Assembly (NCBI GenBank): GCA_963971285.1
Contig: OZ020258.1
Coordinates: 13,784,614-13,848,613 of the forward strand
Direction: 5' to 3'
Source of the DNA: Astropecten irregularis
Lineage: Eukaryota; Echinodermata; Asteroidea; Paxillosida; Astropectinidae
Length of the DNA: 64,000 bases
The number at the start of each line of letters is the position of its first letter. The stretch's first letter is position 1. The position numbers and the translations under genes are program-made. The notes beneath the pieces were generated by a model that searched no databases, was not told the DNA's origin, and saw only the letters and a program-made list of their open reading frames with translations. Positions 23,501-33,700 of this stretch are shown here, piece by piece.

Positions 23501-25734
23501 ACGCACCCATCAAAAAAATATTGGGGTTCAAGCACATACTTAAAACCTTAACATTTCACGTGGACGGTCGGACGGACGGACGGACTACTACATAGGCTTC
23601 GCTTCGCTTCGCAGCTCACCAATAAAAATTGTACTTATCTGATGGCACACGATGCGGCAAGCGGTAGGCCTAGAGATAAGCGACGTTTCGTATGCAAACT
23701 GCAATACTTCCTCAGGCAATGGCAAGTGTCACGCTCGTTCTCCTTACATTCGGTTCCGGGGATTGAGATCCACATACTTCTTTCTATGAACAAAAGGAGG
23801 ACGCCGCCATGGGCAGTCCCGGTGTCAGCCGTCATCGCCAACCTAAACATGGAGATCTTCGAGGAACAAGCCCTGCAAGGGGCCCCCGGAGTGCGCCACC
23901 AGGATTTGGAAGCGATACGTAGACGACATCGTTTTCATCGCTCCCGGGCCGAGGTGAGTCATCTCCTGCATCATCTTAACGGAGAGCATTCTTCCATCCA
24001 CTTCACCATGGAGTCCGAGGCGAGCAACACCCTGGCCTTCTTGGATACTCTGGTGCACCGCGGAGAGGAGGGACTATATATTCACCACCACCGTCTACAG
24101 GAAACCCACCCACACGGACCATTACCTCACCTTCGATCCCCACCACCCAAAGGTGATCAAGCTTGAAGTTGTCAAGTGCCTTTTTGACAGAGCTTCACGC
24201 ATTGTGACCAAACCAGGCGGCACGGAGGAGAAGCGACATTTGCGGTCTGCCCTCACCACGAATAATTATCCTCTTTCCTTCCTACAGAGAACCACGAAAA
24301 CGCGGCCAGGATCACCGAAGCAGACGAGAGAGTTCAAGTTCACTGCGGTCCCGTTCGTTGATGGCGTCTCACAGGAACTCCGGCGCTGTCTCAACCAGCA
24401 TGGAGTCCGCTCAGTCTTCAAGTCTGCAACGACCCTGATGAACAACTCGGTCCATCCGAAAGACCCGGTCCCCTCGGATAGATGCGGTGGAATCGTTCAC
24501 AGGATCCTCTGCAACGACTGCAACAGCATGTACATCGGGTAGACAGGCAGGCCCATCGGCGAGCGGATCAAGGAACACCTGAGGGATTTCAAGCTCTCGG
24601 CGGTTGGGGAGCACGTCTGGGGGAAAGGTCTTACCCCGGACTGGGACAGGGTCACGTGTGTGGATAGAAAGCATCACTGGTTCACCCGACGGGTCAAGGA
24701 GGCCATCCAGATCCATCTTCACCCAGCAACATCAACAGAGACAACGGCTTCGAAATCCCTGAGGCGTGGACACGTACAGTGAGAAAGCATGCAGCACCGG
24801 CCATAGTCTTGGTCCAAGACTACACCGGCCACGGCACGGGCCAATCAGCTCGTATAGCACGCCCGGCTGTACTGCCCAATCACGGTATATCGCCACGCAC
24901 CCAGGATCCCCGAATCCGAATAAAGAGCACGAGCGTGACTACTGCCATCGCCTGTTGAAGTATTGCAGTTTGCATTCGAAACGTCGCGAATGCTACTGTT
25001 GACCACGTCGTGTGACGACAGATAGGGACAATTTTTATGTTATTTTACTTCCGATTTAATAGCTCCATGATTGAAATTATGCATATTGGTGAAATAGCGC
25101 TAAATGTACACAGTCCGGACTTGTTAAAATGCCATCGATTCCAATCTTAATCAATATTTGCACATTAGGCCTACAACTATTCATTCATATTAAGATTGTA
25201 TTATATGCTGAATAATTAACGTCTTAAAAAGGGAGGGCGTGGAGGTTACCTACCTCCAATACTTTGTCTAGCACACCTCCCTCTCCCGGCCGCAACAATA
25301 TGCAATTTAAAGAATGCTCGCAAATACGATAGTTTCAGTTATTACGTGCCAATTACTTGAAAATACGCACTGATGTGAAGACCTTATAGGTTGCTTTTCG
25401 ACTCCTACAAAATAGAAATAGCTTATAGCGAATGTTACAAGATGACGTCACGGGCAAATGGTCTAGCTTCCCCCTCCCGCAAAAAAAAAACAGCATATAA
25501 TAATACAAATTATCTCAAGAACCGCTTCTGGTAAAGACTATATAGCACGTATCACAAAATAGGTGTAGACCGTCGTTTGAACAATGGATGACTATTGTTA
25601 TTAATTGTAATTAACTCACCCGTAAGTTCACATTGACCACAATGTAAGATCCACATCTGTATTGCCAGGTATACGGCATAAACGCCATCTTTCCATTCAA
25701 GTCCCCAAGCCAAGGTGTTCCAAATGCGAACCAT
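14570..25734 (-). CDS. Gene A: secreted protein with two F-type lectin domains and a PAN/Apple-like domain (9 exons)
   Basis: Exons in transcription order: 25620-25734 (signal peptide), 19679-19774, 19119-19211, 18614-18880 (FTP domain 1); 17910-18014, 16664-16753, 16090-16362 (FTP domain 2); 15470-15556; 14570-14835 ending in TAA. All junctions have GT/AG and are phase 1; the product is 463 residues. FTP1 is about residues 39-190, FTP2 191-346. Both show the F-type lectin pattern (HPW...DL, CCG, CGVP, CDPPRMARY). FTP2 keeps the fucose-site pattern RxDx4R as RLDCCGGR across an exon junction; FTP1 has lost it. Exon 8 resembles only the first exon of an FTP domain. The last exon looks like a PAN/Apple domain (CAQLC...C...FDFALGTGQC). 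F-type lectins bind fucosylated glycans in innate immunity or gamete recognition; ligand here is unknown. Introns 1 and 5 hold transposons. Confidence 0.8.
15240..15420. repeat. MITE fragment in an intron of gene A
   Basis: It contains CACCGTATGGGAC, ACAGATGACTGTTACTGTATC and TTTTGCCCATGAATCTGTATTTCTTTG, landmarks of the left half of the AAAGGTAGTATCATAC MITE family in reverse orientation. Confidence 0.5.
16825..17697 (-). mobile_element. Mariner-type transposon with ~300-bp inverted repeats, internally deleted
   Basis: Ends read CAGTGTGTAT...ACGCAACAGG and the inverted CCTGTTGCGT...ATACACACTG, flanked by TA at 16823-16824 and 17698-17699. The inverted repeats extend ~300 bp each (16825-17117 and 17397-17697). 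The centre encodes, on the minus strand (17101-17337), a transposase C-terminal piece with QDGAPAH and WPSRSPDLTCDFFLW; the two acidic residues are 34 residues apart plus one, as in DD34D mariners. The first catalytic part is missing, so it is non-autonomous. Gene B lacks it at the matching intron position near 32590. Confidence 0.85.
19962..22829 (+). mobile_element. DNA transposon-like element with subterminal tandem repeats and an FEN/XPG-like nuclease relic
   Basis: Outer ends are inverted: AGGTTGCTTAG near 19966 and CTAAGCAACCT at 22814-22824. Inside the left end are three tandem units of ~160-190 bp (about 19988, 20152, 20342), each with TAAAAGCACCATTTTTGGCAC and GGGCGGGGCTT; inside the right end are two such units inverted (about 22480-22810). 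Between them lie broken plus-strand coding pieces (next entry). Academ elements are known to carry XPG nuclease domains, so Academ is one candidate; the target duplication is not clear and I do not assign the superfamily. It sits in intron 1 of gene A. Confidence 0.6.
20992..22434 (+). pseudogene. Decayed transposon protein with FEN/XPG-like nuclease motif
   Basis: Coding pieces in shifting frames: 20992-21258 (FMYWDLIMRYETLIL), a piece with HEQENKMVKG and LTENPVAFRRWM (about 21361-21460), 21880-22070 (KLPDNWMDFLRDPIN), then 22224-22434 with VDTDVMVILVGTF and, in another frame, FHAFSGCDT. I recognise this block order from multicopy proteins of invertebrate genomes. The acidic DTDV and GCDT motifs resemble the metal-binding core of PIN/FEN nucleases (inference). 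Multiple stops and frameshifts make it a relic; the C-terminus is cut off by the right terminal repeats. Confidence 0.55.
23235..23480. repeat. AT-rich degenerate tandem repeat
   Basis: Repeats of CAACATTTTGAAACAATAGAAAAA and variants, unit about 24-30 bp, with a longer period including ACAACACACCCATC. It lies in intron 1 of gene A, just before the Penelope-like element, and is followed by a GGAC-rich microsatellite near 23560. Confidence 0.6.
23640..25020 (+). mobile_element. 5'-truncated, decayed Penelope-like element
   Basis: A fragment of the reverse transcriptase has PVSAVIANLNMEIFEEQAL, then YVDDIVFIAPG in another frame (~23916-23945), then TVYRKPTHTDHYLTF. A C-terminal GIY-YIG-type piece follows (CNDCNSMYIG, then TGRPIGERIKEH after an in-frame TAG at 24541). 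At least two frameshifts and the stop show it is dead. About 55 bp around 23670-23735 recurs inverted at 24930-24990 (GCAGTTTGCAT...CGAAACGTCGC), consistent with the inverted pseudo-LTR arrangement of Penelope elements. Confidence 0.8.
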
Positions 25735-25780
25735 TCTGTACCCGCCGTACCTGTAATACGAATGAGCACAGTAAAGCAGA

Positions 25781-25928
25781 GTGTACACTAGCAACATTTT
25801 CAGTTACAGAGATGTTGCTGGGACATGTTATCCAACTCGTTTTGCATTGTATACACTGACAAGATTTTCAGGAACAACGTACTTGAACAACATGTTACCA
25901 AGATGCTGAAAATGTTCACAGTGTACAC
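25781..25928. mobile_element. MITE with GTGTACAC termini, upstream of gene A
   Basis: Bounded by GTGTACACTAGCAACATTT and an inverted copy ending GTGTACAC. It is the shorter relative of 9947-10133, at the equivalent site 31 bp upstream of the acceptor-like end of the signal exon. Confidence 0.55.
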
Positions 25929-26199
25929 ACTGCTTAAATGATTTCTCCATTTAATCCTGTGAAATAACACAATATAAACGAGTAGGCCAGATGCAATCTA
26001 ACAAGGTCCCATGCCGAACATATAATTGCTTACCTTTCAATTTCAACTGTTATCAGGTAACTATAAGACAGGATGCAAGAGGTTTCCAGCGGTATGAGTA
26101 ACAGAGTCAAGTATCGGCCCGACCACTAATGTATTAACTGAAGTGAAACAGTGCCTTGCAGTTAACTATGGCAGCAGCAAATAAATACAACACCGTCGC

Positions 26200-26600
26200 T
26201 GAGTGAAGGCAGAATTCCGTCACCAGAACGAAGCAAACAATTAGGCATGCCTGCCGAACTGCAAACTCCTGTCCCGCGAATATTATTGGCTGACCCGTTA
26301 GAACGTCACGGACAGCTTTCGTGTCTTATTTGGATCACACAAGTTCTGCTTGCTTGGAAGGTATCAAAAAAACGTGGTGAGTACGTGGTTTCGGTCAAAA
26401 GGGTTACATGGCGGTTTCTGCCTACCCGCTTTATCGATTGACTCAGAATGACCATACTGCACGTACGCAGGCAAACGTTTGGTCCATCACTAGACCTTGA
26501 AAACCTCGTGCGACGCTGCATGCACCACGAACGCCCCCGTTACTAATGGAATTCACGAACAGTATTGGTTTCTCCACAGTGACTCTTCATTTTCATAGCC
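26200..26600 (-). promoter_or_regulatory. Candidate promoter region of gene A
   Basis: The best conserved part of the block also found at about 10480-10830 and 11380-11720, upstream of the left-edge paralog. It lies ~500-850 bp upstream of the gene A signal exon. The TATA-like TTATATACC of the other two copies is replaced here (plus strand GGTATCAAAAA near 26360), so this copy may be weaker or use another start. No direct evidence of transcription. Confidence 0.3.
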
Positions 26601-26722
26601 TTTTTTGCATAGCATTTACTACTATAGACGAAATGTCTGTTAAGACATTCTTCAGGCATTCTACAGGCAAAACCTATGCACATTGTTCCATGAAAGGATT
26701 TGGAATAAAGTCTGTCTGACAC

Positions 26723-27143
26723 TTCTTAAAAGTAGTATCATACTTTGGTAAGAAAGCAAAACAGAAATGTTCACAGATTTACGTACAACTTACAGGGAAT
26801 AAAGATGGTAGTGGTAAAAACATACCGCTAAAATGTTTCTGACAGATTTTGATATTGATTCAACCGACCTAAACGTGTCATAAAGTGTAGCAAAGTGAAA
26901 GTTTCAAAAAGTAAAATTACCTAATACAAAGTTGCCATGTATTGGTGTATCCTTCAATACAAAAATAAGCATCCGTGATGAAAATGTAAATTTTTCAACA
27001 AAGGAGTTTGTTTTTGCAAATGAACTCTTCGTATGGAAATGAGATTTTCACTGATGACTGTTACTGTATCTGTCTTGGTATGTTGGTTTTTTGCCCATGA
27101 ATCTGTATTTCTAAAAGAAAAAAGTATGATACTACCTTTAATA
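26723..27143. mobile_element. Split MITE of the AAAGGTAGTATCATAC family
   Basis: The left terminus is at about 26725 (AAAGTAGTATCATACTTTGG), the right at 27124-27140 (AGTATGATACTACCTTTA). Between the halves, 26860-26940 matches the start of the 3'-flank tandem array (compare 29440-29520), so the two repeats have recombined or one inserted into the other. Confidence 0.5.
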
Positions 27144-27714
27144 AAAATGAAATTTGTCTTCGTGTTGATTACCATGAACACATTAAATTCCATTAGAAAC
27201 TCAACAGAGATCAGACAAAGAAATAATACGCCAATATGCATTTTAGGCTTGGATGCAATACACCTTTTTAGTCTTTAAATGAACTTGAAACAGTATTCAT
27301 TCACAACATTAGAATTGAAAATGCTCTATGAATGAAACGAGAACGTGAAACCTATAGCAACGTACATGCAAATGTACACTCCATAATGCGATATAACTAA
27401 GGATTCGACAAAAGGAATAAAACAGTTTTGGTTAAATTGTAAAGCTTGTAGGGGAGCGAGTGCTCAAGAACAAGTTATGGACTTGAATTATTAAACGACA
27501 CAAAACAAAAAAGAAAACTAGGCTGAATTTCAGAAGATTCCACTACAATTTTAGAGTAATGTGACTATAACACGAGTTTTCACACGATCAGACAAAATTG
27601 CGGTACAAAAGAGATAACCAGGATTTAATGGACAATAAATGTATGTCTAAAGTCGGTGATAACCCAAAGAACTTCAAATCAACCAAAAGCACAGGAATAT
27701 CATAAGTTTAAACA

Positions 27715-28310
27715 TAAAAGTGTCCAACCGTTCTTACTCGCCTGTCAGGGCGAGGCGAGTTGTCGCAATCAGCGACTGTTCATTGTTCATGATCCAGAGT
27801 TCACTGGGAAACCGGAGTGCGAAAGGACGAACGCTGGGAGCTCACCGGTGTTCAGACGAAGTACTTCTCAGAAGAACTCACGAGACTTGTGAAGTTCAGT
27901 CTCGGCGAATCGGGTGAATTGCCGTTCGTGCGAAACAGCTCCGAAATGGTGAGAGTCAAACTGCTCAACGGCGAGGGTGATGAATCCTTAGCTCCTCTGG
28001 TCCTGCCGAACTTCTGGGCCCGCAGTGTTATCGGGGTGTCGGCACAGACTTGACCGAATGGAGGTTGATGGAGCCACTGCAGACTGGATCTTGGCCCGGT
28101 AACAACCAGAGTGGAAAAAACGGTGGGGGGTGAGGTGTGGCTTGGTGTTTGCGCCTGGATAGCGCCGAACTGCGCTAGACGAGTCGTGCTGATGTAATGG
28201 CGCGTTGCAGCAACAAGTTCTGGAGAACTTACACAGGCGACAAAAGAGAATGCCAGTCGCCACGGTCGGACGAACTCATGTGTCCAGCAAAACCGTTGCA
28301 GTAACACTTA
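27715..28310. other. GC-richer block of unknown origin
   Basis: This stretch differs in base composition from its AT-rich neighbours and has no counterpart in the matching interval between gene A's 3' flank and the left-edge promoter (12130-12600). It has overlapping ORFs on both strands, the longest on minus (27852-28307, 151 codons), with no protein I recognise. It is probably an inserted mobile-element fragment. Confidence 0.35.
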
Positions 28311-28569
28311 ACAAAAAAAAGGGTGTGGTTGTAGTGAAAGGAACAAATACCTCCGCAAGATAAATGAGATGTAAAAATTCTGGTCGAGGTTGGGAAAGGT
28401 ATTTACAACAATGTGGTGAGTACTTAGGTGCGGCTTGCACGCAAGTTATAAATATCCATTAAGTTACGAAAAAATTGTTTGGATGTCTAACTCAGTGATG
28501 ATTATCATACGTACAAAAAAACAACAACAACAAATATTTTACTTGGTCACTACAAGCTGATATCATAGC

Positions 28570-29450
28570 CATTCAGACTACATGCAATATACGCATGTAT
28601 CTAACTCAAAATTTAGGTATATGATTGGGTAAAAATGGGCTATATGCCTTTATAATAGTATGGAATTCCATTAACTCATCGACATGTATTTATGCAACAT
28701 TAATTAATGATAGTTTCACATTTGTAATACTGTACCTTTACTATCTACAAAAAAAAAATAAATAAATCATTGTGGATTTATTTGAATTTGAACATTGTGT
28801 ATAATGCGACTAGGTTCTGTCACAAGGCATGTATTTTGACATAAGTCTTATACTTTGTGAAACGCAAGTGGGTCATTCCATGTCAGACCAACATACTACC
28901 TGACCTTATTTTTTTCCGATTTAAAAAAAATGGTATGCAATTAAGTAAAGCAAAAATGAGTAATGAATGCATGCCAAATGTAAGTGGAACACCATGTGGC
29001 CGGTACTAATATCCAACAGATATGGACACGTTCATGTTTATCTTTTCAAAGAAGTAAACTATATCTCGGTCTCATATTACTACAAACATATACAAATTAG
29101 GTATCAAAATGATCCAAATCAGATGTTCTACGTAAGGGATACAACCCTGAAATAAAAATCATAAAGTGGTTAAACACATGGCCTTTGACCGTTGACATGT
29201 TTTACACACACAAAAAATGTCATTCCGAAATTTCACGAAACAACATCTGCTTAATAAAGCAGAATTCCTTTACAAGATTCCATTGAAGTTTTGTTGTGCA
29301 CTATGAAATTTTCCTGATTGGTGCATGCTGCTTTGTCCCCTTCATCAATATTACGCAGCATATAACTTTCTTTGTGAGATTTCCTTTACTGTACATCTTA
29401 ATAATTGTTTGTGTATCATTCTCCTCTCGGTTCTGAATTTCGATATTTAT
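28570..29450. other. Duplicated 3'-flank of gene B, no gene seen
   Basis: Diverged copy of 12620-13400 near gene A. I see no ORF or RNA gene of interest. Confidence 0.45.
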
Positions 29451-29499
29451 TCAACAGACTTATCTTAAAGTGTCATAACGTGTAACAAATTGAAAGTTT

Positions 29500-30480
29500 C
29501 AAAATTCAAAATTGCCTAATGCAAAGTTGTTATCTGCAAATTCAAAAACAGAATTCAAAATTGACAGTTACTGAAGGAAATGAAAAAGTTGAAAATCGAA
29601 TCCAAAACAGTAAGATATGAATACATTACCGAGTTTCAAAGATTTAACAAAATAACATTTTTTTTCTGCAGTTACTTAATGTATAAACTGCTTACCTCAT
29701 GCAAAAATTTTCATTTCCAAATGCTTCAACAGTATTCAAAATTCCTATTTAATGGCAGAAATGACAAGGTTCTATGAAAGCAAAACGAAAACGTTAAATT
29801 TACTATATAAATACACTAGTTAGTTTCAAACATTTAATAAAAAGCAATTTCAATATGCACCTATTAAACTATGGACTTACTTAATGTAATAATTACCTCG
29901 TGCACAAGTTGCCATTTTGAACAGAATTCAAAATTGCCAGTTACTGGCAGAAATGACAAGGCTCTGAATCAAATCCAAAAACAGTAAATGTAAGATGCAA
30001 ATACATTTAGCTAGTTTCAAATAGTCAACAAAGTAACAGTTTCAAAATGCTCAAATAAAAAAACTGTGCAGTTACTAAATGTAATAATTACCTCATGCAA
30101 AGTTGCCATTTCGAAATGATTAAATATAATTCAAAATTGCAAATTACTGGCGGAAAATGACATGGTACTATACCAAATCAAATATATTAAATGTAAAATA
30201 TTTACCTAATTACCTAATTTCACTCATTTAACAGTTTCAAAATACAATATTTCAATGTGCAGCTACTCAGTGCAGTCATTACATCAAGCAAAGTAGCAAT
30301 TTCCAAATGCTTAAATAGAATTTAAAATTACTGGCGAAAATGAGAAGTAAATCAGTTGAAAATAGCAAATATCAAACAGTGAATGTAAATTGTATAAATA
30401 CATGAGCAAGTTTCAAATATTTAATAAATGTTTCGAAATGGACATTTGCGAACGGTACAATTACTAAAACAATGCACAAG
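29500..30480. repeat. Degenerate ~200-bp tandem array 3' of gene B
   Basis: Units marked by TTACCTCATGCA...GTTGCCATTT begin near 29513, 29690, 29888, 30088 and 30277, spacing ~177-200 bp. It is paralogous to 13415-14400, so an array existed before the gene duplication. Confidence 0.6.
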
Positions 30481-30750
30481 AACCCCATGCAAATGAAATG
30501 CAAATGACAGATCCAAATTGCCCGTGTGACTGGTGGAAATTACAAGATTCGAAATAAAGCAAAGGGCAAACTGAAAAATGTATAACCACTTTAAATCTGC
30601 CATTTAACTGTAATAATCATTTCACATAATTTTATATTATTATCTGACGTTCATTCAAAATGTATAAGGCTATAAATCTTGATATTCACGTGCATGGATA
30701 CATTATCAGTATGATTATCACATCAGGGCGATACATGTATGTGAAAATAA

Positions 30751-33700
30751 TTACTGAATAGTATATATCAGGACACCACTACTCGGAGTCAACTCTATGT
30801 CTGCTGAGGTGACGTTGTGAAGATGACACTGTCCGGTACCCAGTGCAAAGTCAAAGGAGAAACATTCAGCATACAGGATGCAGAGCTGAGCACAGAGCAG
30901 GGGAGATGTGGTCATCTCGGTCTTCAGAGGCTGGTTGTTTCCAATCTGCCCTCCCTTGTATTCGAGTTTGAAGCTCAGGTGGCTATTCCTAAATTTGGCA
31001 AAACAAGGGCCTTGACCTGAAATAAAAAAAAAAACACGTATTCAGATTGAAAAAGATTGACAAAGGCGGTCTTTGTGTAGAAAGGTCTTGTATATAGCCT
31101 TCACTTACCGACGTAGTCTTGAAAGGAGTTATTAAGACATGAACATGAACTAAACGGTCAAAGAAGCATGAAGTTCACCAAAAGAACGAACCGTCAAACA
31201 ATGAATAGGAATCAAACTACACCGGAACTATAACCTTGTGCACCTTGTGTGCTTATGGGGGAATCAATAGAGTTCCATGTTGAAAGATCCCGTGTAGTTT
31301 GTGTGTTTGCTTTGTCACTGACAGATGGAGCTGTGAAATTCAATGAAAAGAGATGAACGGGAATTCGAAAGCCAAGATGAAGATTTATGCATTGTCTACG
31401 AGCTTCATCGGAAACGATGTCAGATAAGATCGAAAACATTCGAGCAATAGATACCCTAGCACGCTTATACACATACTGATAGACATAATCCAACATGTTT
31501 GCAATCTTTTTGTTTCGAAACGTTGTGTGTTGCGTCTTAAACACCCTATATAGCCTTGATCACGGTGCATCCATCCTACATTCGAAGCAGTGGAATCAAA
31601 CCGAAGCTTGGATTCAAAATAGTCTGATAGGCCTACCCGTTTCCTTTTTTAGAAATGGTGTAGTCTTTTCCAATGGGTATACAAGGATCGAAGATGAAAA
31701 CATGGACTGAGTCTGAGTATCACGTGTTTTTTCTCCGTGCAACACTATACTTACGCTCGCTGGACGGTGAGTGCGTCTGGTACACAGACTACATACTGGG
31801 TGAAGTTTTTTTTTTTTTAATATTATTATAATTACCTTGGGTAGTGAGATAACTGATGTTGCATTCACCACCTGTATACTCGTCTACTGTAACCTCAGCA
31901 AGCGCTAACTGTTTTCCACTGACATTAGGATTGGTGCGATCAATATCCAAAGTCACATATCTGGCCATCCTTGGTGGATCGCACGTAAATATGATTGTTG
32001 CTCCTTCAAAGGACTGTTCTCTGGTTGCTGGTACTCCGCATGGTTGGTTGTCGGCGTAGTTTGAACTGAGACCAGCTCGAGCTACTGCATCCGTGAAAAC
32101 ACGATCACCTGTTATTTCAGATGAAAATGAACGTAATTCAAACGATTTTGATTTTGCAAGAGGACCTTGGTCCCCTATACCATAATGTTGGATGGGACTA
32201 GATAATGAAGCACCACCAGAGAACATCTAGCAATATTTCTGGGTCTGTTCGTCAAAAACATTTTGTCAGACACATTTTCGACACGGAGCCGTACTTCTGA
32301 TGCACAGTTGGTCATTCTGATTTAATATCTGACTCATCAGAATATTGAAAAATTACAACTTGGTGCTGTTTGTATTTCATACGAAATAAGAAGATTGAAA
32401 GGTTTTAAAGCATTTCAACAAAGTATGTCTCACCACAGCAGCCGAGACGAAGAGTAACGTTGACTCTTCCCAAACAGTGTTCAGTTTCCAAGTCAACTTG
32501 CCACCAGGGATGCGACTCTTGCTCTGAAGGAACATTCCAATTTCAAAATTCAGGCATAAAAATTATCATATCGAAATTGCAAATTGTGACAAATCATGTA
32601 AACAATATCATCCTGGTAAGGTTAGCGATATCAAGGCCACCACGTGAAGGTCCCAGGATTTCCCGATTCTAATCTGACCTAAGAGTAAAGAAGTAAAACA
32701 TTTTAATTTTAAAATTGCTCATTATTCTGCATGAAGCTTGGAAGCCTCAATTTAGTATCTTGCATGGAAAATGTTTGAGCTTTATTATCATGCCATCAAC
32801 TTTATCAGAAATCTTTTCAGCCCGTTTTTGTTCTATATGTTCGCTACTAAAAATACGTTTTAACCCTTTCGCCAAAACTTGGGTAACGAATCTACAAATG
32901 GAAACGTAGGTCATTACGAATGCGATGGTTATTCTTATAGGTTATCGATGTTTATTTTGGTTCTAATATTTTGCAGAATAATTTCATTGAAGGTGAACAA
33001 AGAAAAATTTACTGGAGCGTGATTCGAACCGGCGACATCAAGAATACTGTGCAGGTGCTCTACCAACTGAGCTATCCAGCCCTACGTTGGTGGTGTCCGT
33101 AATTTTTCGTTTGGCAGTCATAAGCCGTGAAACCACTGATCATTATATCGATCGATACTCCCAGCAACACTGCAACCTACGGTACATGGGGATCACTTAA
33201 AGAGATTGCGCGGCATTACAATTTCAATGAAAGGATGATTGAGACTATAGTGATTGTAATCCAGAAGTTGATAGTTTAAGGATTGTGGATCGGTTTGCGG
33301 AAACACCATGTAAGAATCCTTCGTACTTTCGCACTTGTTTCGTTCGCACTTCTCGTAAGGATGTGAGGTCCTTTTATATGATTGCTTGGGATCCTGTTCC
33401 CTGGAGGACCCTTGTGATTGGTGCTCACTGAGGTGTGAAAGGATGGGATGTGTGGAAGGGCTTTTGGTGCTCAGTGTAGTATGTGTGGATCCAGTTGCAG
33501 CCTCGCTGGGGCGTATAGTGGGAGTGAGGATTGCCTGTTCGGTCAGGTGTGTCAATAATAGGCTGGACACGGCTTTGGCTGTGTGGGAGGATAGGGTGCC
33601 AAATGTTGCTCAGAAAAAGATCAATGTCCTGTGGGACTGTATCATGCTTGTGTGTCTCTACGGCTTCTCTGATGCTCTGAGTGTGTCAATTAGATTCTAG

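Noticed and set aside
27852-28307. 151-codon minus-strand ORF as a protein gene
   Set aside because: No domain, no splice context, overlapping ORFs on the other strand, and composition suggests an inserted repeat.
33010-33085. Functional tRNA gene
   Set aside because: A and B boxes are good but acceptor and T stems do not pair properly, so a SINE head or pseudogene is more likely.
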